Counted from the stretch's first letter, positions 1 to 8,431 are shown. The stretch is DNA of 12,384 nt from CAIOZW01 sp049317725 (GCA_049317725.1 JBMOHS010000118.1:1-12384), one strand, 5' to 3'. Notes: a model not told the origin generated them from the letters alone. A program made the numbers and translations.

Positions 1-1
1 G

Positions 2-1060
2 CACGTGACGGGAATCGTCGAGGCGGTGCTGGTCCTCCCCGCGCTCGAGGCCTTGCGAGAGAGTTTTCCCCGGGCCACGATCGGAGTGGTCACCTCGAAG
101 TCGGCCGGACCTGTCTACGCGAGAAGCAGGGTCTCCCCGAAGGTCTGGACCGTGGGCAATTGGCGGGAGGGGGAGCTGCTCAACCCGCGACATCTCTGGG
201 GAACCATCGGCGTGGTCAAAGAGCTTCGAGAGGAGCGGGTCGACCTGCTGGTCGAGCTGGTCCAGGACGGGCCGACACGTTGGCTGGGAGCGTGTCTCCC
301 CCCGCCGACGTGGCGGCTCACCGCATCGGGGTTGCACGGCGGGAAAGCGAGGTCATGGGAGCGGTGGATGCGTCGCTTCTTTGAGCAGGCCAGCCAAGAC
401 CTGCCACGAGGGGGGCTCGCGGCTCCCCTGCACCGGACACAAGAGTGGTTGCAGCAACTCGAACCACTTGGAGTCCGGCCGAGCGTCAGCACTCCGCGGT
501 TGAGGACAGATCCTTCGACCGATCGGCGTGTCGCCGAGCGTCTGGAGAAGGCAACTCGAATGAAGGGGCGTACAACCGAGGGGTTGTTGATCGGGCTGGC
601 TGCGGGAAGCGGATCCGGCGAGATGGGGTGGACGACGGAGCGAGTGGTCTCGCTGGCCCGCCGGCTGGTGCATCACTTCGATGCACGAATCCTCCTTCTC
701 AACGATCGCAACCAGCCTGGTTGGACGCGGGAGGTCGAGTCGGAACTGCGGCGGGTGGTCCCGGGGCGATCAATCCGACTCCCTGCCCGGCCCTCCTTCG
801 ACGACACCCTCTCATTTCTGGCACGAGCGAGCCTGTTGGTCGCCCCACTGGGCTCGATTGCCCATCTCGCCGCCGCGGTCTCGACGCCGGTCGTCGCCTT
901 GACTCAAGGCCCAAGGCCAGGGCCGCTCGAGCTCCTCAGCCCGCACACAATCCACGTGCGCCCCTCCCTCAAGGAGGCACTGATCGAGGAGGAGAAAGTC
1001 TATGAGGGAGCATGCCATCTGTTGCATACCAGCCGGGCAGAATTGTTGAGCCAGCGGTAG
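2..1060 (+). CDS. Glycosyltransferase family 9 (heptosyltransferase-like) protein, 5'-truncated by window edge
   Basis: GT9 enzymes transfer heptose or related sugars from nucleotide-sugar donors onto lipopolysaccharide core or other surface glycans at the cytoplasmic face of the inner membrane. The reading frame is open to the left edge, and the first visible residues already lie in the N-terminal GT9 signature (IVEAVLVLPALEALR, matching the family's GD-V-x-x-LPAL-x-ALR), so roughly 10 residues including the start are outside the window. A second Rossmann half starts at about residue 193 (GLLIGLAAGSGSGEMGW). The late motif APLGSIAHLAAAVSTPVVAL (about 280-299) corresponds to the family's nDSGPxHLAaAlgtPvVaLfG. 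Oddity: the Asp after Gly in the first motif aligns with Glu6, the Lys of the middle motif with Met207, and the Asp of the late motif with Leu282. It may be a divergent or non-catalytic member. The acceptor is unknown. A 231-base gap separates it from the next gene, so it is probably a separate transcript or the end of an upstream operon. Confidence 0.72.
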   Translation, partial: HVTGIVEAVLVLPALEALRESFPRATIGVVTSKSAGPVYARSRVSPKVWTVGNWREGELLNPRHLWGTIGVVKELREERVDLLVELVQDGPTRWLGACLPPPTWRLTASGLHGGKARSWERWMRRFFEQASQDLPRGGLAAPLHRTQEWLQQLEPLGVRPSVSTPRLRTDPSTDRRVAERLEKATRMKGRTTEGLLIGLAAGSGSGEMGWTTERVVSLARRLVHHFDARILLLNDRNQPGWTREVESELRRVVPGRSIRLPARPSFDDTLSFLARASLLVAPLGSIAHLAAAVSTPVVALTQGPRPGPLELLSPHTIHVRPSLKEALIEEEKVYEGACHLLHTSRAELLSQR

Positions 1061-1080
1061 CCTCCACTCCCCTTGGTGTT

Positions 1081-1086
1081 TATAAT
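1081..1086 (+). promoter_or_regulatory. Possible -10 box (TATAAT) for the S46/PBP4 unit
   Basis: A perfect TATAAT hexamer stands 21 bases after the stop codon of the GT9 gene, in the only sizeable gap before the peptidase pair. No good -35 box lies 16-18 bases upstream, and the TG of an extended -10 is displaced by one base (TG-TT-TATAAT). If it is used, transcription would begin near 1093 and leave a leader of about 200 bases before the S46 start at 1292. Low confidence because a hexamer can arise by chance. Confidence 0.3.
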
Positions 1087-1291
1087 GTCAGCTTCTCTGG
1101 ATGCAGAGCCGGCCGGCTTCAATTCACTGGACACTGGAACTGCCCGCCGAGTGGAGCGACCCAATCGGCCCTGGGAAAAGAAGAAAGATCAGGAAAGACA
1201 AAGAATCGTGGTGGAACGAAGGCCACTTGTTGGCCAGTCGGATCGACCCTGGAGTGGAACTGAACCAACAATGCCTAGCAAAGGAGTGATC
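1087..1291 (+). other. Leader region upstream of the S46 peptidase, with short inverted repeats
   Basis: This stretch holds no gene I can support. It contains three short self-complementary elements: CTCTG-GATG-CAGAG (1095-1108), the 12-base perfect palindrome AGCCGGCCGGCT (1107-1118, overlapping the first arm pair so that only one can form), and GGCCA-CTTGT-TGGCC (1221-1235). It ends in a strong ribosome site AAGGAG (1281-1286), five bases before the TTG at 1292. A 62-codon open frame (1101-1289, another frame) ends two bases before that TTG but has no ribosome site of its own. The S46 frame stays open through the leader back to the GT9 stop region, so the upstream residues are not proof of coding. 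Confidence 0.4.
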
Positions 1292-3508
1292 TTGTCTATC
1301 AAGCCTCGCACAACTATTCTAACCTGCCTGCTGATTCTGTGCCTGCTCGTCTCGCCATTTGGGAGTTGGGCCGATGAAGGAATGTGGCTTCCCGGATCGA
1401 TCTCGAACCTGCCACTGAATGAACTCCGAAAGCGTGGACTTGAATTGAAGCCGGAGCAGATCTACAGCGCCACCGAACCCAGCCTCAAGGATGCAATCGT
1501 CCAGATCAGCATTGGTGGAACCGGGTCATTCATCTCTCCAGATGGATTGATCCTCACCAATCACCACGTCGCCTTTGGGGCGGTCACCGCCGCGAGCACG
1601 CCCGAGAATGACTACATCAACCAGGGATTTCTCGCAAAGACCCGACAGGAAGAGATTCCCGCTCGCAACTATTCGATCGGAGTCACCCTCAATTACGAGG
1701 ACGTCACCGAGAAGGTGCTCTCGGCAGTCAAGCCGGAGATGGATCCGGCCGAGCGGGCAGCGGCGCTGACGCAACGGCAGGATGAACTGGCCCAGGCAGC
1801 CAAGGGTGATCGGGATGATATCCGAACCCAAGTTCTCGAGGCGACGGGTGGCTATCAATTCTTTCTCTACACCTACCTCATCATCCGGGATGTCCGGCTC
1901 GTCTATGCTCCGCCCAAATCGATCGGGTATTACGGAGGGGATCCAGACAACTTTGAGTGGCCACGACACTGCGGCGATTTTGCGCTCCTTCGCGCCTATG
2001 TGGATAAGGATGGAACCTCGGCGAAACTTCACCCCGAAAACATCCCCTACAAGCCGAAGAAGTTTCTCCCACTCAACGTGGGTGGCATTCGCGAGGGCGA
2101 CTTCGCAATGGTGCTGGGCTATCCTGGACGGACGACCCGGTATCGGGAGTCCTACTCGATCGAGTACAACCAACGAGTTCAGTTGCCGGCGCAGATCAAG
2201 TCCTTGCGGCAACGGATCGAGGCCCTGACTCAATTGAGCGAGCAAGACCCAGAGATGCGGATCCGACTCGCCGATCAGATCTTTGGGCTGAGCAACTCCC
2301 TCAAGAACTACGAGGGTACCGTTCTGGGCCTCAAGCGAATGGACTTGGTGGCCAAGCGGCGTGCGGAGGAAGAGTCCTTCCAGAAATGGATCGACGCCGA
2401 TCCTGCTCGAAAAGCGAAGTATGGGTCCGTTCTCCCTTCGATCAAGGCACTCTACGACGAGATCAACTCGTTCGGTCCGCTGCAAGCAGCCATCAACGAA
2501 ATCATGGCGACGGGGGAGCTCATGCGGGCACTGGAGTTCGCGTATGTGCGGGCCGCTGAAGCCGAGAAGCCCGCCGCGCAGCGAATCCCACAGTTCAGTG
2601 ACCCGCAGGTCCGGATGGCGATGGCGCAACTCAATCGTGGGTGGGGATCACGTGAACCTGCGACCGAGGCTCGACGGCTCGCTGGGGCCCTGGCACTCGC
2701 GGCTGAACTTCCGGAGAACCAGCGGATCCCGGAGATAGAAGCTCTTTTCGCGGGAAAGAGCGGTGCAGATCGACGAAAAGCAGAAGAAGAGTTTGCCAAA
2801 GAAGCGATCACCAAGAGCCGATTCCAGGACTTTTCCGAGGTAGGGAAGTTGATAGAATTCTCGCTGAGTCAAGTCAAAGCGGTCGAGGACCCACTGCTTC
2901 GTCTGGTGGGTCAGCTGAGCGAGCTGAGTGGCCCACTCAGGGAAAAGACGCGATTGTTCAATGGCAAGATCCTGCAGTTGCGCCCCGAGTATGTCCGTGG
3001 GCTCCTCGAGATGAGAAAGTCCCCGTACTACCCAGACGCCAACTTCACTCTGCGTTGGACGCACGGCCAGATCCGGGGGTATGCGCCACGGGATGCGGTC
3101 ACTTATGATTGGCAGACCAGTCTGCGCGGGGTCCTGGAAAAAGATACTGGCGTTGAGCCATTTGACGCTCCCCCTGCCCTGCGGGCGCTCGCCGAGAAGC
3201 GCGACTTCGGCAGTTATGTCGATCCCCGCCTGAAGGACGTCCCCGTCAACTTCCTGACCACCAACGATATCACCGGGGGAAACTCTGGAAGCCCAGTGAT
3301 GAACGGTCGGGGGGAGGTGATCGGGATTGCCTTTGACGGCAATTACGAAGGACTGGGCGGTGATTTCAACTTCGACCCAGCCTCGAACCGCACGCTGGCG
3401 GTCGACGTTCGGTATATGCTCTTTCTCCTGGAGAAGTTTGCCGGCGCCAGCGAACTGATCCGGGAGATGACGATCGTGCAAGGGAAAGGGGCAGCGAGTC
3501 GACGATAG
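1292..3508 (+). CDS. S46 family serine dipeptidyl peptidase (DPP7/DPP11-like), secreted
   Basis: S46 enzymes are periplasmic or surface serine exopeptidases that release dipeptides from the N-terminus of oligopeptides, with a chymotrypsin-fold double barrel interrupted by an alpha-helical domain. About 738 residues, the usual S46 length (roughly 700-740). A signal peptide is evident (basic MSIKPR, then hydrophobic TTILTCLLILCLLVSPFG, cut near SWA-DEG). The triad is visible: His92 in TNHHV, Asp229 in FEWPRHCGDF, Ser665 in TGGNSGSP. The helical insert is about 290-560. Eighteen residues after the catalytic Ser the motif IAFDGN has Gly683. In the family Gly here goes with DPP7-type preference for hydrophobic P1 residues, while Arg marks the acidic-specific DPP11. 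Start choice: TTG at 1292 has AAGGAG five bases upstream. ATG at 1271 (MPSKGVILSIK...) is the alternative but its nearest GGAG is 16 bases away. The frame extends further upstream but that part looks non-coding. The downstream PBP4 gene follows after 15 bases, suggesting one transcript. Confidence 0.93.
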   Translation: MSIKPRTTILTCLLILCLLVSPFGSWADEGMWLPGSISNLPLNELRKRGLELKPEQIYSATEPSLKDAIVQISIGGTGSFISPDGLILTNHHVAFGAVTAASTPENDYINQGFLAKTRQEEIPARNYSIGVTLNYEDVTEKVLSAVKPEMDPAERAAALTQRQDELAQAAKGDRDDIRTQVLEATGGYQFFLYTYLIIRDVRLVYAPPKSIGYYGGDPDNFEWPRHCGDFALLRAYVDKDGTSAKLHPENIPYKPKKFLPLNVGGIREGDFAMVLGYPGRTTRYRESYSIEYNQRVQLPAQIKSLRQRIEALTQLSEQDPEMRIRLADQIFGLSNSLKNYEGTVLGLKRMDLVAKRRAEEESFQKWIDADPARKAKYGSVLPSIKALYDEINSFGPLQAAINEIMATGELMRALEFAYVRAAEAEKPAAQRIPQFSDPQVRMAMAQLNRGWGSREPATEARRLAGALALAAELPENQRIPEIEALFAGKSGADRRKAEEEFAKEAITKSRFQDFSEVGKLIEFSLSQVKAVEDPLLRLVGQLSELSGPLREKTRLFNGKILQLRPEYVRGLLEMRKSPYYPDANFTLRWTHGQIRGYAPRDAVTYDWQTSLRGVLEKDTGVEPFDAPPALRALAEKRDFGSYVDPRLKDVPVNFLTTNDITGGNSGSPVMNGRGEVIGIAFDGNYEGLGGDFNFDPASNRTLAVDVRYMLFLLEKFAGASELIREMTIVQGKGAASRR

Positions 3509-3523
3509 CGGAAGGAGACACGA

Positions 3524-5233
3524 GTGGTCAGATCGAAAGTGCGAGGCAAGGTGTGGGCAGGCGGGTGGCTCTTCCTGCTGATCTGGGTGTGGTTACAGCC
3601 CGGGTGGGAGCGGGTCGGAGCACAACCGGCGATCAGTCGCCAAGCTGTCAGCGCCGCGCCGCGCACCGTCGAGGGGCTGCGCCGGCAGATCACGGAATGG
3701 ATCGAGGATCCCCGCTTCGCGGGGGCGAGGTGGGGGATCCTCATTCAGACAGTCAAGGGGCAGACGATCTATGCGCGCGACGCAGATCAGACCTTCATGC
3801 CGGCGTCCAACATGAAGCTCTACACGACGGCGACAGCCCTCGACATTCTCGGCCCGGATGCCCGGGTGAGAACCTCTGTCTGGGCAACGCGACGTCCCAC
3901 CCGGAATGGGCGGCTGGTGGGAGACCTGGTCTTTCAAGGGCGGGGAGACCCCAACCTCTCCGCGCGCTTCCAGGACGGCAGATCACGTGACTACAGCGAG
4001 TTGCCAGTTGCCTCCCGCGTTCCGGCGATCGAGTCCCTGGCCGATCAATTGGGGGCGCGGGGAGTCCGCACGATCCAGGGCAACCTGATCGCGGACGACA
4101 GCTACCTTCCGGGTGACTTGTTGGGTCCTGGCTGGGAATGGGATGACGTCCAGTACTACTACGGCGCAGAGGTGAGTGCCCTCTCCGTCAATGACAACAG
4201 TGTCACGTTGCGTGTCACACCAGCGAGGCGTGTCGGGCTTGCAGCAGCGGTAGAGGTGCTGCCCGCCACGGGCTATGTGCGCCTGGTCAACCGGGTGGAG
4301 ACGGTGGCGGGAGGTGAGACGCGCGTGAGGGCCTATCGTGCGCTCAACAGCAACACCATCGAGCTGTCGGGGAGGATGGCGCGAACCGCCTCACCGACGG
4401 AGGTGAGCGTCGCCATCCACGACCCGGCACTCTTCGCCGCGACGTTACTGAAGGAAGCGCTCGGCCGACGGCAGATCCGCCTGCTCGGACGAGTGGTGCG
4501 AGTCGACCTGGGACAGCGGGCGCTCGATCCGATTGATGAACGGCGCTGGGTGGAGTTGGCGGGGATCGACTCGGCGCCCATCTCCGAGCTGATCCGGGTC
4601 GTCAACAAACAGAGTCAGAACCTGCATGCCGAGCTGCTCTTGCGGATGCTCGGACGGGCCCCGGTCCAGCTTCCCTGTGAAGAGGACCCCTTTCCATCGG
4701 AAGGGTGTGAGAGGCCTCAGCAAGCCCGAGCGGCGTCGAATCCTCACCTTCCACTTGATGAGTTTGGCCAGCCGCTCCCGATTCTCGCCCGCGGCAACGC
4801 GCTGCGCCGCGCGTTTCTCACGCGAGCTGGCATCGATCCGTCCCGGCTCAGCCTGCGGGATGGCTCTGGGCTGGCCCGCCAAAACCTGATCACACCAGCG
4901 GCGACAATCCGCCTGCTCGAATTCATGGAGAACCATCCTCATCGAGCCGCCTTCTGGGAGTCGCTGGTCATTGCCGGGGTCGATGGAACACTCGAACGGC
5001 GGATGCGGGACTCCCCCGCCGCCAACAACTTTCGTGGCAAGACTGGAACCCTCTCCTACGCCAACGCGCTCTCCGGCTACCTGCAGACCCGGGGAGGAGA
5101 CCGCCTCCTGGTCAGCTTGATGGGGAACCACTACGTCGGCCCGGGGCGCGATGTGACGATGGTCTTCGATCAGATCTGCGGTCTGCTGGCCGATTATGCG
5201 GGAGAGTTGACCGAGAGCACGGGTGCTCAATAG
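3524..5233 (+). CDS. dacB: D-alanyl-D-alanine carboxypeptidase/endopeptidase, PBP4 (peptidase S13) family
   Basis: Periplasmic class C low-molecular-mass penicillin-binding protein that trims terminal D-Ala from peptidoglycan pentapeptides and/or opens 4,3 cross-links. 569 residues. The three active-site motifs are in order: S95-N-M-K98, S364-Q-N366 and K506-T-G-T509. The family motif GRGDPNLS (139-146) and DGSGL (446-450) are also present. The 269 residues between the first two motifs match the S13 hallmark of extra domains inserted in the transpeptidase fold. A signal peptide is clear (KVRGKVWAGG, then WLFLLIWVWL, cut near VGA-QPA). The GTG start at 3524 is supported by GAAGGAG at 3511-3517, spacing six. 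Oddity: SxN-to-KTG spacing is 142 residues against 111 in E. coli PBP4. The extra ~30 residues (about 380-412) are Pro/Glu-rich and carry Cys385 and Cys395, a possible disulfide. It follows the S46 gene by 15 bases, so co-expression is likely. Confidence 0.93.
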   Translation: MVRSKVRGKVWAGGWLFLLIWVWLQPGWERVGAQPAISRQAVSAAPRTVEGLRRQITEWIEDPRFAGARWGILIQTVKGQTIYARDADQTFMPASNMKLYTTATALDILGPDARVRTSVWATRRPTRNGRLVGDLVFQGRGDPNLSARFQDGRSRDYSELPVASRVPAIESLADQLGARGVRTIQGNLIADDSYLPGDLLGPGWEWDDVQYYYGAEVSALSVNDNSVTLRVTPARRVGLAAAVEVLPATGYVRLVNRVETVAGGETRVRAYRALNSNTIELSGRMARTASPTEVSVAIHDPALFAATLLKEALGRRQIRLLGRVVRVDLGQRALDPIDERRWVELAGIDSAPISELIRVVNKQSQNLHAELLLRMLGRAPVQLPCEEDPFPSEGCERPQQARAASNPHLPLDEFGQPLPILARGNALRRAFLTRAGIDPSRLSLRDGSGLARQNLITPAATIRLLEFMENHPHRAAFWESLVIAGVDGTLERRMRDSPAANNFRGKTGTLSYANALSGYLQTRGGDRLLVSLMGNHYVGPGRDVTMVFDQICGLLADYAGELTESTGAQ

Positions 5234-5246
5234 CCCGCTGAGGGCT
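5232..5246. terminator. Weak hairpin in the convergent gap, possible bidirectional terminator
   Basis: AGCCC-GCTGA-GGGCT forms a five-base-pair stem overlapping the PBP4 stop codon, in the 78-base gap between the convergent dacB-like and czcA genes. No T-tract follows on either strand, so it does not look like a strong intrinsic terminator. It is the best structure I see in the gap (5234-5311), which otherwise holds nothing recognisable. Confidence 0.25.
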
Positions 5247-5311
5247 TCCAGATCAACTCACGGAGGAGGTAGCAGCGGTACTCGTTCTCCTTGTTTTGAA
5301 GCGAGATTCTG

Positions 5312-8300
5312 TCACTGCCGTTTCGGGCTCCTTCGCTCCATCAGCAGGTAGAGCAGCGGCAGAACAAAGAGGGTGAGGAAGGTCGAAGTGATCAACCCGC
5401 CGATGACGACGGTCGCCAGCGGCCGCTGCACCTCCGCACCTGGCTGGGTCGAGAGCGCCATCGGGAGGAAGCCGAGGCTCGCCACCAGCGCCGTCATCAA
5501 GACTGGACGAAACCGGGTACGGGCGCCCTCACGCACCGCCTCGACAACCTGCCTTCCCTGCTCCCGTAAGCGATTGACGTACGAGATCATGACGACCCCG
5601 TTGAGCACGGCGATGCCAAAGAGGGCGATGAACCCGATCGAGGCCGAGAGGGTCAACGGAAGACTGCGCACCCAGAGGGCGGCAATTCCGCCGACAAGCG
5701 CGAAGGGGACATTGAGCAGAATGAGCAGGGCGTAGCGAACTGAGCCGAACATGACGAAGAGGAGGGCGAAGATGAGCAGCAAGGCCATCGGAACGACGAC
5801 AAAGAGACGGCGGGTGGCCCGCTCCTGATTCTCGAACTGCCCGCCCCAGGTGATGAGGTATCCGGCGGGAAGCGGGACCGCGGCCGCGATCCGCGCCCGG
5901 GCCTCAGCGACGAAGCTCCCGATATCCCGGCCCCGGACATTGCTCTGAATGACAATTCGTCGCTGGTTGTTCTCCCGGCTGATCAGGTCAGCGGCACGCT
6001 GCACCCGGACATCGGCTAAGTCACGCAAGAAGAGGCGCTCTCCGCCTGGTGCCAGCACGGGAAGCGCGCGAATGCGATCGGGATCGTTACGCAAGGCTTC
6101 CGGGAAGCGAACGACGACATCGAAGCGACGTTGGCCATCGATGAGGGTGGTCGCGACTTTCCCCCCAACTGCCGTTTCGACCAGCTCCCGCACATCGCCG
6201 ACATCGAGACCATAGCGTGCGAGGACATCCCGGCGCAGTTCAATCTGGAGTTGTGCTGCGCCGGAGAGCTTCTCCGCTTGGACATCAGCGGCACCGGGCA
6301 CCTCTTCGAGGACACGCGCAATGGCACCGGCCGTCGACTCGAGGACGGCGAGGTCCTCGCCAAAGAGCTTGACGGCGACATCCGCCTTGACCCCCGAGAT
6401 GGTCTCATCGAGGCGCATCGCCATCGGCTGGGTAAAGTTGTACGAGACGCCAGGGAGCTTGCTCAACTCGGCGTCGAGGGCCTCGATCAGTGAATTCTTA
6501 TCGCGGCCTGTCGTCCACTCCTCACTTGGCTTGAGCAGAACATAGAGGTCTCCCTGATGGATTCCCATGGCCTCCGTCGCCAAATCCGGCCGGCCCAGTT
6601 TGGTGACGACGCCGGCGACCTCCGGGAACCGCTTGACCGTCTCCTCGATCCGCAGCGAAATCTCGACCGATTCGGTCAGCGAGACACTCGGGAGCTTGCG
6701 GGTCTCGATGAGGATCGTCCCTTCATCGAGCCGTGGCATGAACTCCGTCCCAATCCAGCCAAGAGAGCCAACGGCGAGGATCACCGCGAGGAGCGCCCCG
6801 CCGATCGTCGCCCAGCGATACTGGATGGCCAGGTCGAGCTGCCGCGCGTAGCCGCGCTCGATTGCGTGATAGAGGCGCCCTTCTGTCTCCTTCTGCCCGC
6901 GCCGCAAGAGCAGGGATGAGATCGTCGGAACGAAGGTCAAGGCAAGGAGGAGGGAGCCGAGGAGGGCAGCGCAGACGGTGATCGCCATCGGTGCAAACAT
7001 GCGCCCCTCGAGACCTTCCAGCGTAAAGACAGGCAGGTAGACGGCGACGATGATCAAGACTCCGAAGACGATCGGCCGCCCGACCTCCAGCGCAGCCTCG
7101 CGGAGAATGTGGGGAGAGACGATCAGAGATTCTCCCCCCTCTTCACGCATCCGCCGGATGAAATTTTCCATCATGACGACGGCGCCATCGACGATCAGTC
7201 CAAAGTCGATCGCGCCGAGGCTCATCAGATTGGCCGAGACACCGAGGAGGCGCATGACGATGAAGGCGGTCACCATCGAGATGGGGATGACCGAGGCAAC
7301 GATCAGCGAGGCCCGAAGATTGCGGAGAAAGAGGAAGAGGACGACGATCACCAGCACCGCTCCCTCGATCAGATTGCGCTCGACCGTCCGGATCGTCCGA
7401 TCGATCACCTCTGTCTGGTCATAGAACTTTTCGATCCGGACCCCAACGGGCAGCGCGTCCTGCAAACTGGCGATCTTCTCCTTGACGCGCTCGGTCACCT
7501 GCTTGCCATTCTCCCCCTTGAGAAGAATGACCATGCCGGAGACTCGCTCCCCCTTCCCATCCCGGGTCGTCGCCCCCTGACGCGGCAGCGCGTCGATGCG
7601 AATCTCTGCGACATCCTGGAGGTAGACGGGCGTTCCCCCCTCGGCTTTGACGACGATGGCCCGCAGGTCCGCTTCATCCCGCACTTGCCCGACCCCCCGG
7701 ACGGTATACTGCTCCGCCCGATGCTCAATGTAGCCGCCTCCAAAATTGGCGTTGCTGGCGGCAACACGATCGTAGATCTGCCGAAGCGTCAGACCGTATT
7801 TGCGCAGCTTGGCTGGGTCGACGAGAACGTGAAACTGGCGGGTCAGCCCTCCCCAGGTGTTGACCTCGCTGACGCCGCGAACTGCACGAAGCTGCAATTT
7901 GAGGAACCAGTCGTGGAGCGTTTTCAGATCGAGAAGGCGCGTCCGCTGCTCTTCCGGGGTGGAGAAAGGACGGTCATCTTCCAGCGTGTACTGGTAGACC
8001 TCGCCGAAGGCGGTGGCGATGGGTCCCAATCCTGGATCGAGTCCCGCGGGAATCCGACCCTTGGCTTCATTGAGCCGCTCGTTGATCAGTTGGCGGGCGA
8101 GGTAGGTCTCGACACGGTCCTCAAAGACGACCGTGATCAACGAGAGCCCAAACTTGGAGATTGAGCGGACCTCGAGAGTCCGTGGGATTCCCAGCATCGC
8201 CCCTTCGATCGGGAAGGTGACCTGCGCTTCGACCTCGCTCGCCGCCATTCCAGGGGCCTCGGTAATGATCGTCACCTGATTGTTGGTCAGGTCCGGAAAG

Positions 8301-8413
8301 GCGTCGATCGGAATCGTCACCAGCGAATACCCACCAAGCGCGATCACCCCGAGGACGATCACCAACGTAATCAAGCGTTGCCGCAAGGAGAAGGAGATGA
8401 GCTGATCGATCAT
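5312..8413 (-). CDS. czcA: Heavy-metal efflux RND pump, CzcA family (inner-membrane proton/cation antiporter)
   Basis: Trimeric inner-membrane pump that uses the proton gradient to drive metal cations through the adaptor and outer-membrane channel. 1033 residues, close to the 1040-1060 usual for the HME-RND family. TM1 is at about 12-32 and is followed by the conserved IPIDAFPDLTNNQV. The TM2-TM6 block is about 350-500, TM7 about 535-555, and the TM8-TM12 block about 870-1025. The TM4 signature DFGLIVDGAVVMMEN carries D403, D409 and E416, aligning one residue off from D402/D408/E415 of Cupriavidus CzcA. This signature is of the divalent-cation groups (Zn/Co/Cd/Ni); CusA-type Cu/Ag pumps have A-M-V-D-A-A instead. 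The ATG start at 8413 (MIDQLISFSLRQRL) matches the family N-terminus. The frame opens further to a GTG at 8461, which would prepend 16 untypical residues over a hairpin. The gene follows czcB by 52 bases and is the last of the operon. The exact substrate is uncertain. Confidence 0.94.
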   Translation of the reverse strand: MIDQLISFSLRQRLITLVIVLGVIALGGYSLVTIPIDAFPDLTNNQVTIITEAPGMAASEVEAQVTFPIEGAMLGIPRTLEVRSISKFGLSLITVVFEDRVETYLARQLINERLNEAKGRIPAGLDPGLGPIATAFGEVYQYTLEDDRPFSTPEEQRTRLLDLKTLHDWFLKLQLRAVRGVSEVNTWGGLTRQFHVLVDPAKLRKYGLTLRQIYDRVAASNANFGGGYIEHRAEQYTVRGVGQVRDEADLRAIVVKAEGGTPVYLQDVAEIRIDALPRQGATTRDGKGERVSGMVILLKGENGKQVTERVKEKIASLQDALPVGVRIEKFYDQTEVIDRTIRTVERNLIEGAVLVIVVLFLFLRNLRASLIVASVIPISMVTAFIVMRLLGVSANLMSLGAIDFGLIVDGAVVMMENFIRRMREEGGESLIVSPHILREAALEVGRPIVFGVLIIVAVYLPVFTLEGLEGRMFAPMAITVCAALLGSLLLALTFVPTISSLLLRRGQKETEGRLYHAIERGYARQLDLAIQYRWATIGGALLAVILAVGSLGWIGTEFMPRLDEGTILIETRKLPSVSLTESVEISLRIEETVKRFPEVAGVVTKLGRPDLATEAMGIHQGDLYVLLKPSEEWTTGRDKNSLIEALDAELSKLPGVSYNFTQPMAMRLDETISGVKADVAVKLFGEDLAVLESTAGAIARVLEEVPGAADVQAEKLSGAAQLQIELRRDVLARYGLDVGDVRELVETAVGGKVATTLIDGQRRFDVVVRFPEALRNDPDRIRALPVLAPGGERLFLRDLADVRVQRAADLISRENNQRRIVIQSNVRGRDIGSFVAEARARIAAAVPLPAGYLITWGGQFENQERATRRLFVVVPMALLLIFALLFVMFGSVRYALLILLNVPFALVGGIAALWVRSLPLTLSASIGFIALFGIAVLNGVVMISYVNRLREQGRQVVEAVREGARTRFRPVLMTALVASLGFLPMALSTQPGAEVQRPLATVVIGGLITSTFLTLFVLPLLYLLMERRSPKRQ

Positions 8414-8431
8414 ACCAAACACCGTTCCCGC

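Noticed and set aside
1101..1289. 62-codon leader frame before the S46 gene
   Set aside because: No ribosome site upstream of its ATG and no recognisable protein; noted only because its stop touches the S46 initiation region.
1073..1291. N-terminal extension of the S46 protein back to GTG 1073
   Set aside because: It would place a charged 70-residue segment before the signal peptide. It has no ribosome site and would start upstream of the possible -10 box.
1526..3481. Long minus-strand open frames (1526-2629, 2648-3481) opposite the S46 gene
   Set aside because: The plus strand carries a full S46 protein with triad and signal peptide. The opposing frames show no recognisable motif and are expected in GC-rich coding DNA.
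4445..5230. Minus-strand open frame of 261 codons opposite the PBP4 gene
   Set aside because: It lies wholly within the SxN-to-KTG coding region and shows no domain features; it is a shadow of the real gene.
5247..5311. Purine-rich GGAGGAGGT (about 5262-5270) in the convergent gap, resembling a ribosome site
   Set aside because: No start codon with a usable frame follows before the czcA gene on the opposite strand.
7109..8164. Plus-strand open frame of 351 codons opposite czcA
   Set aside because: It is rich in Asp/Arg/His, as expected from the reverse of hydrophobic pump codons, and the czcA frame is unmistakable.
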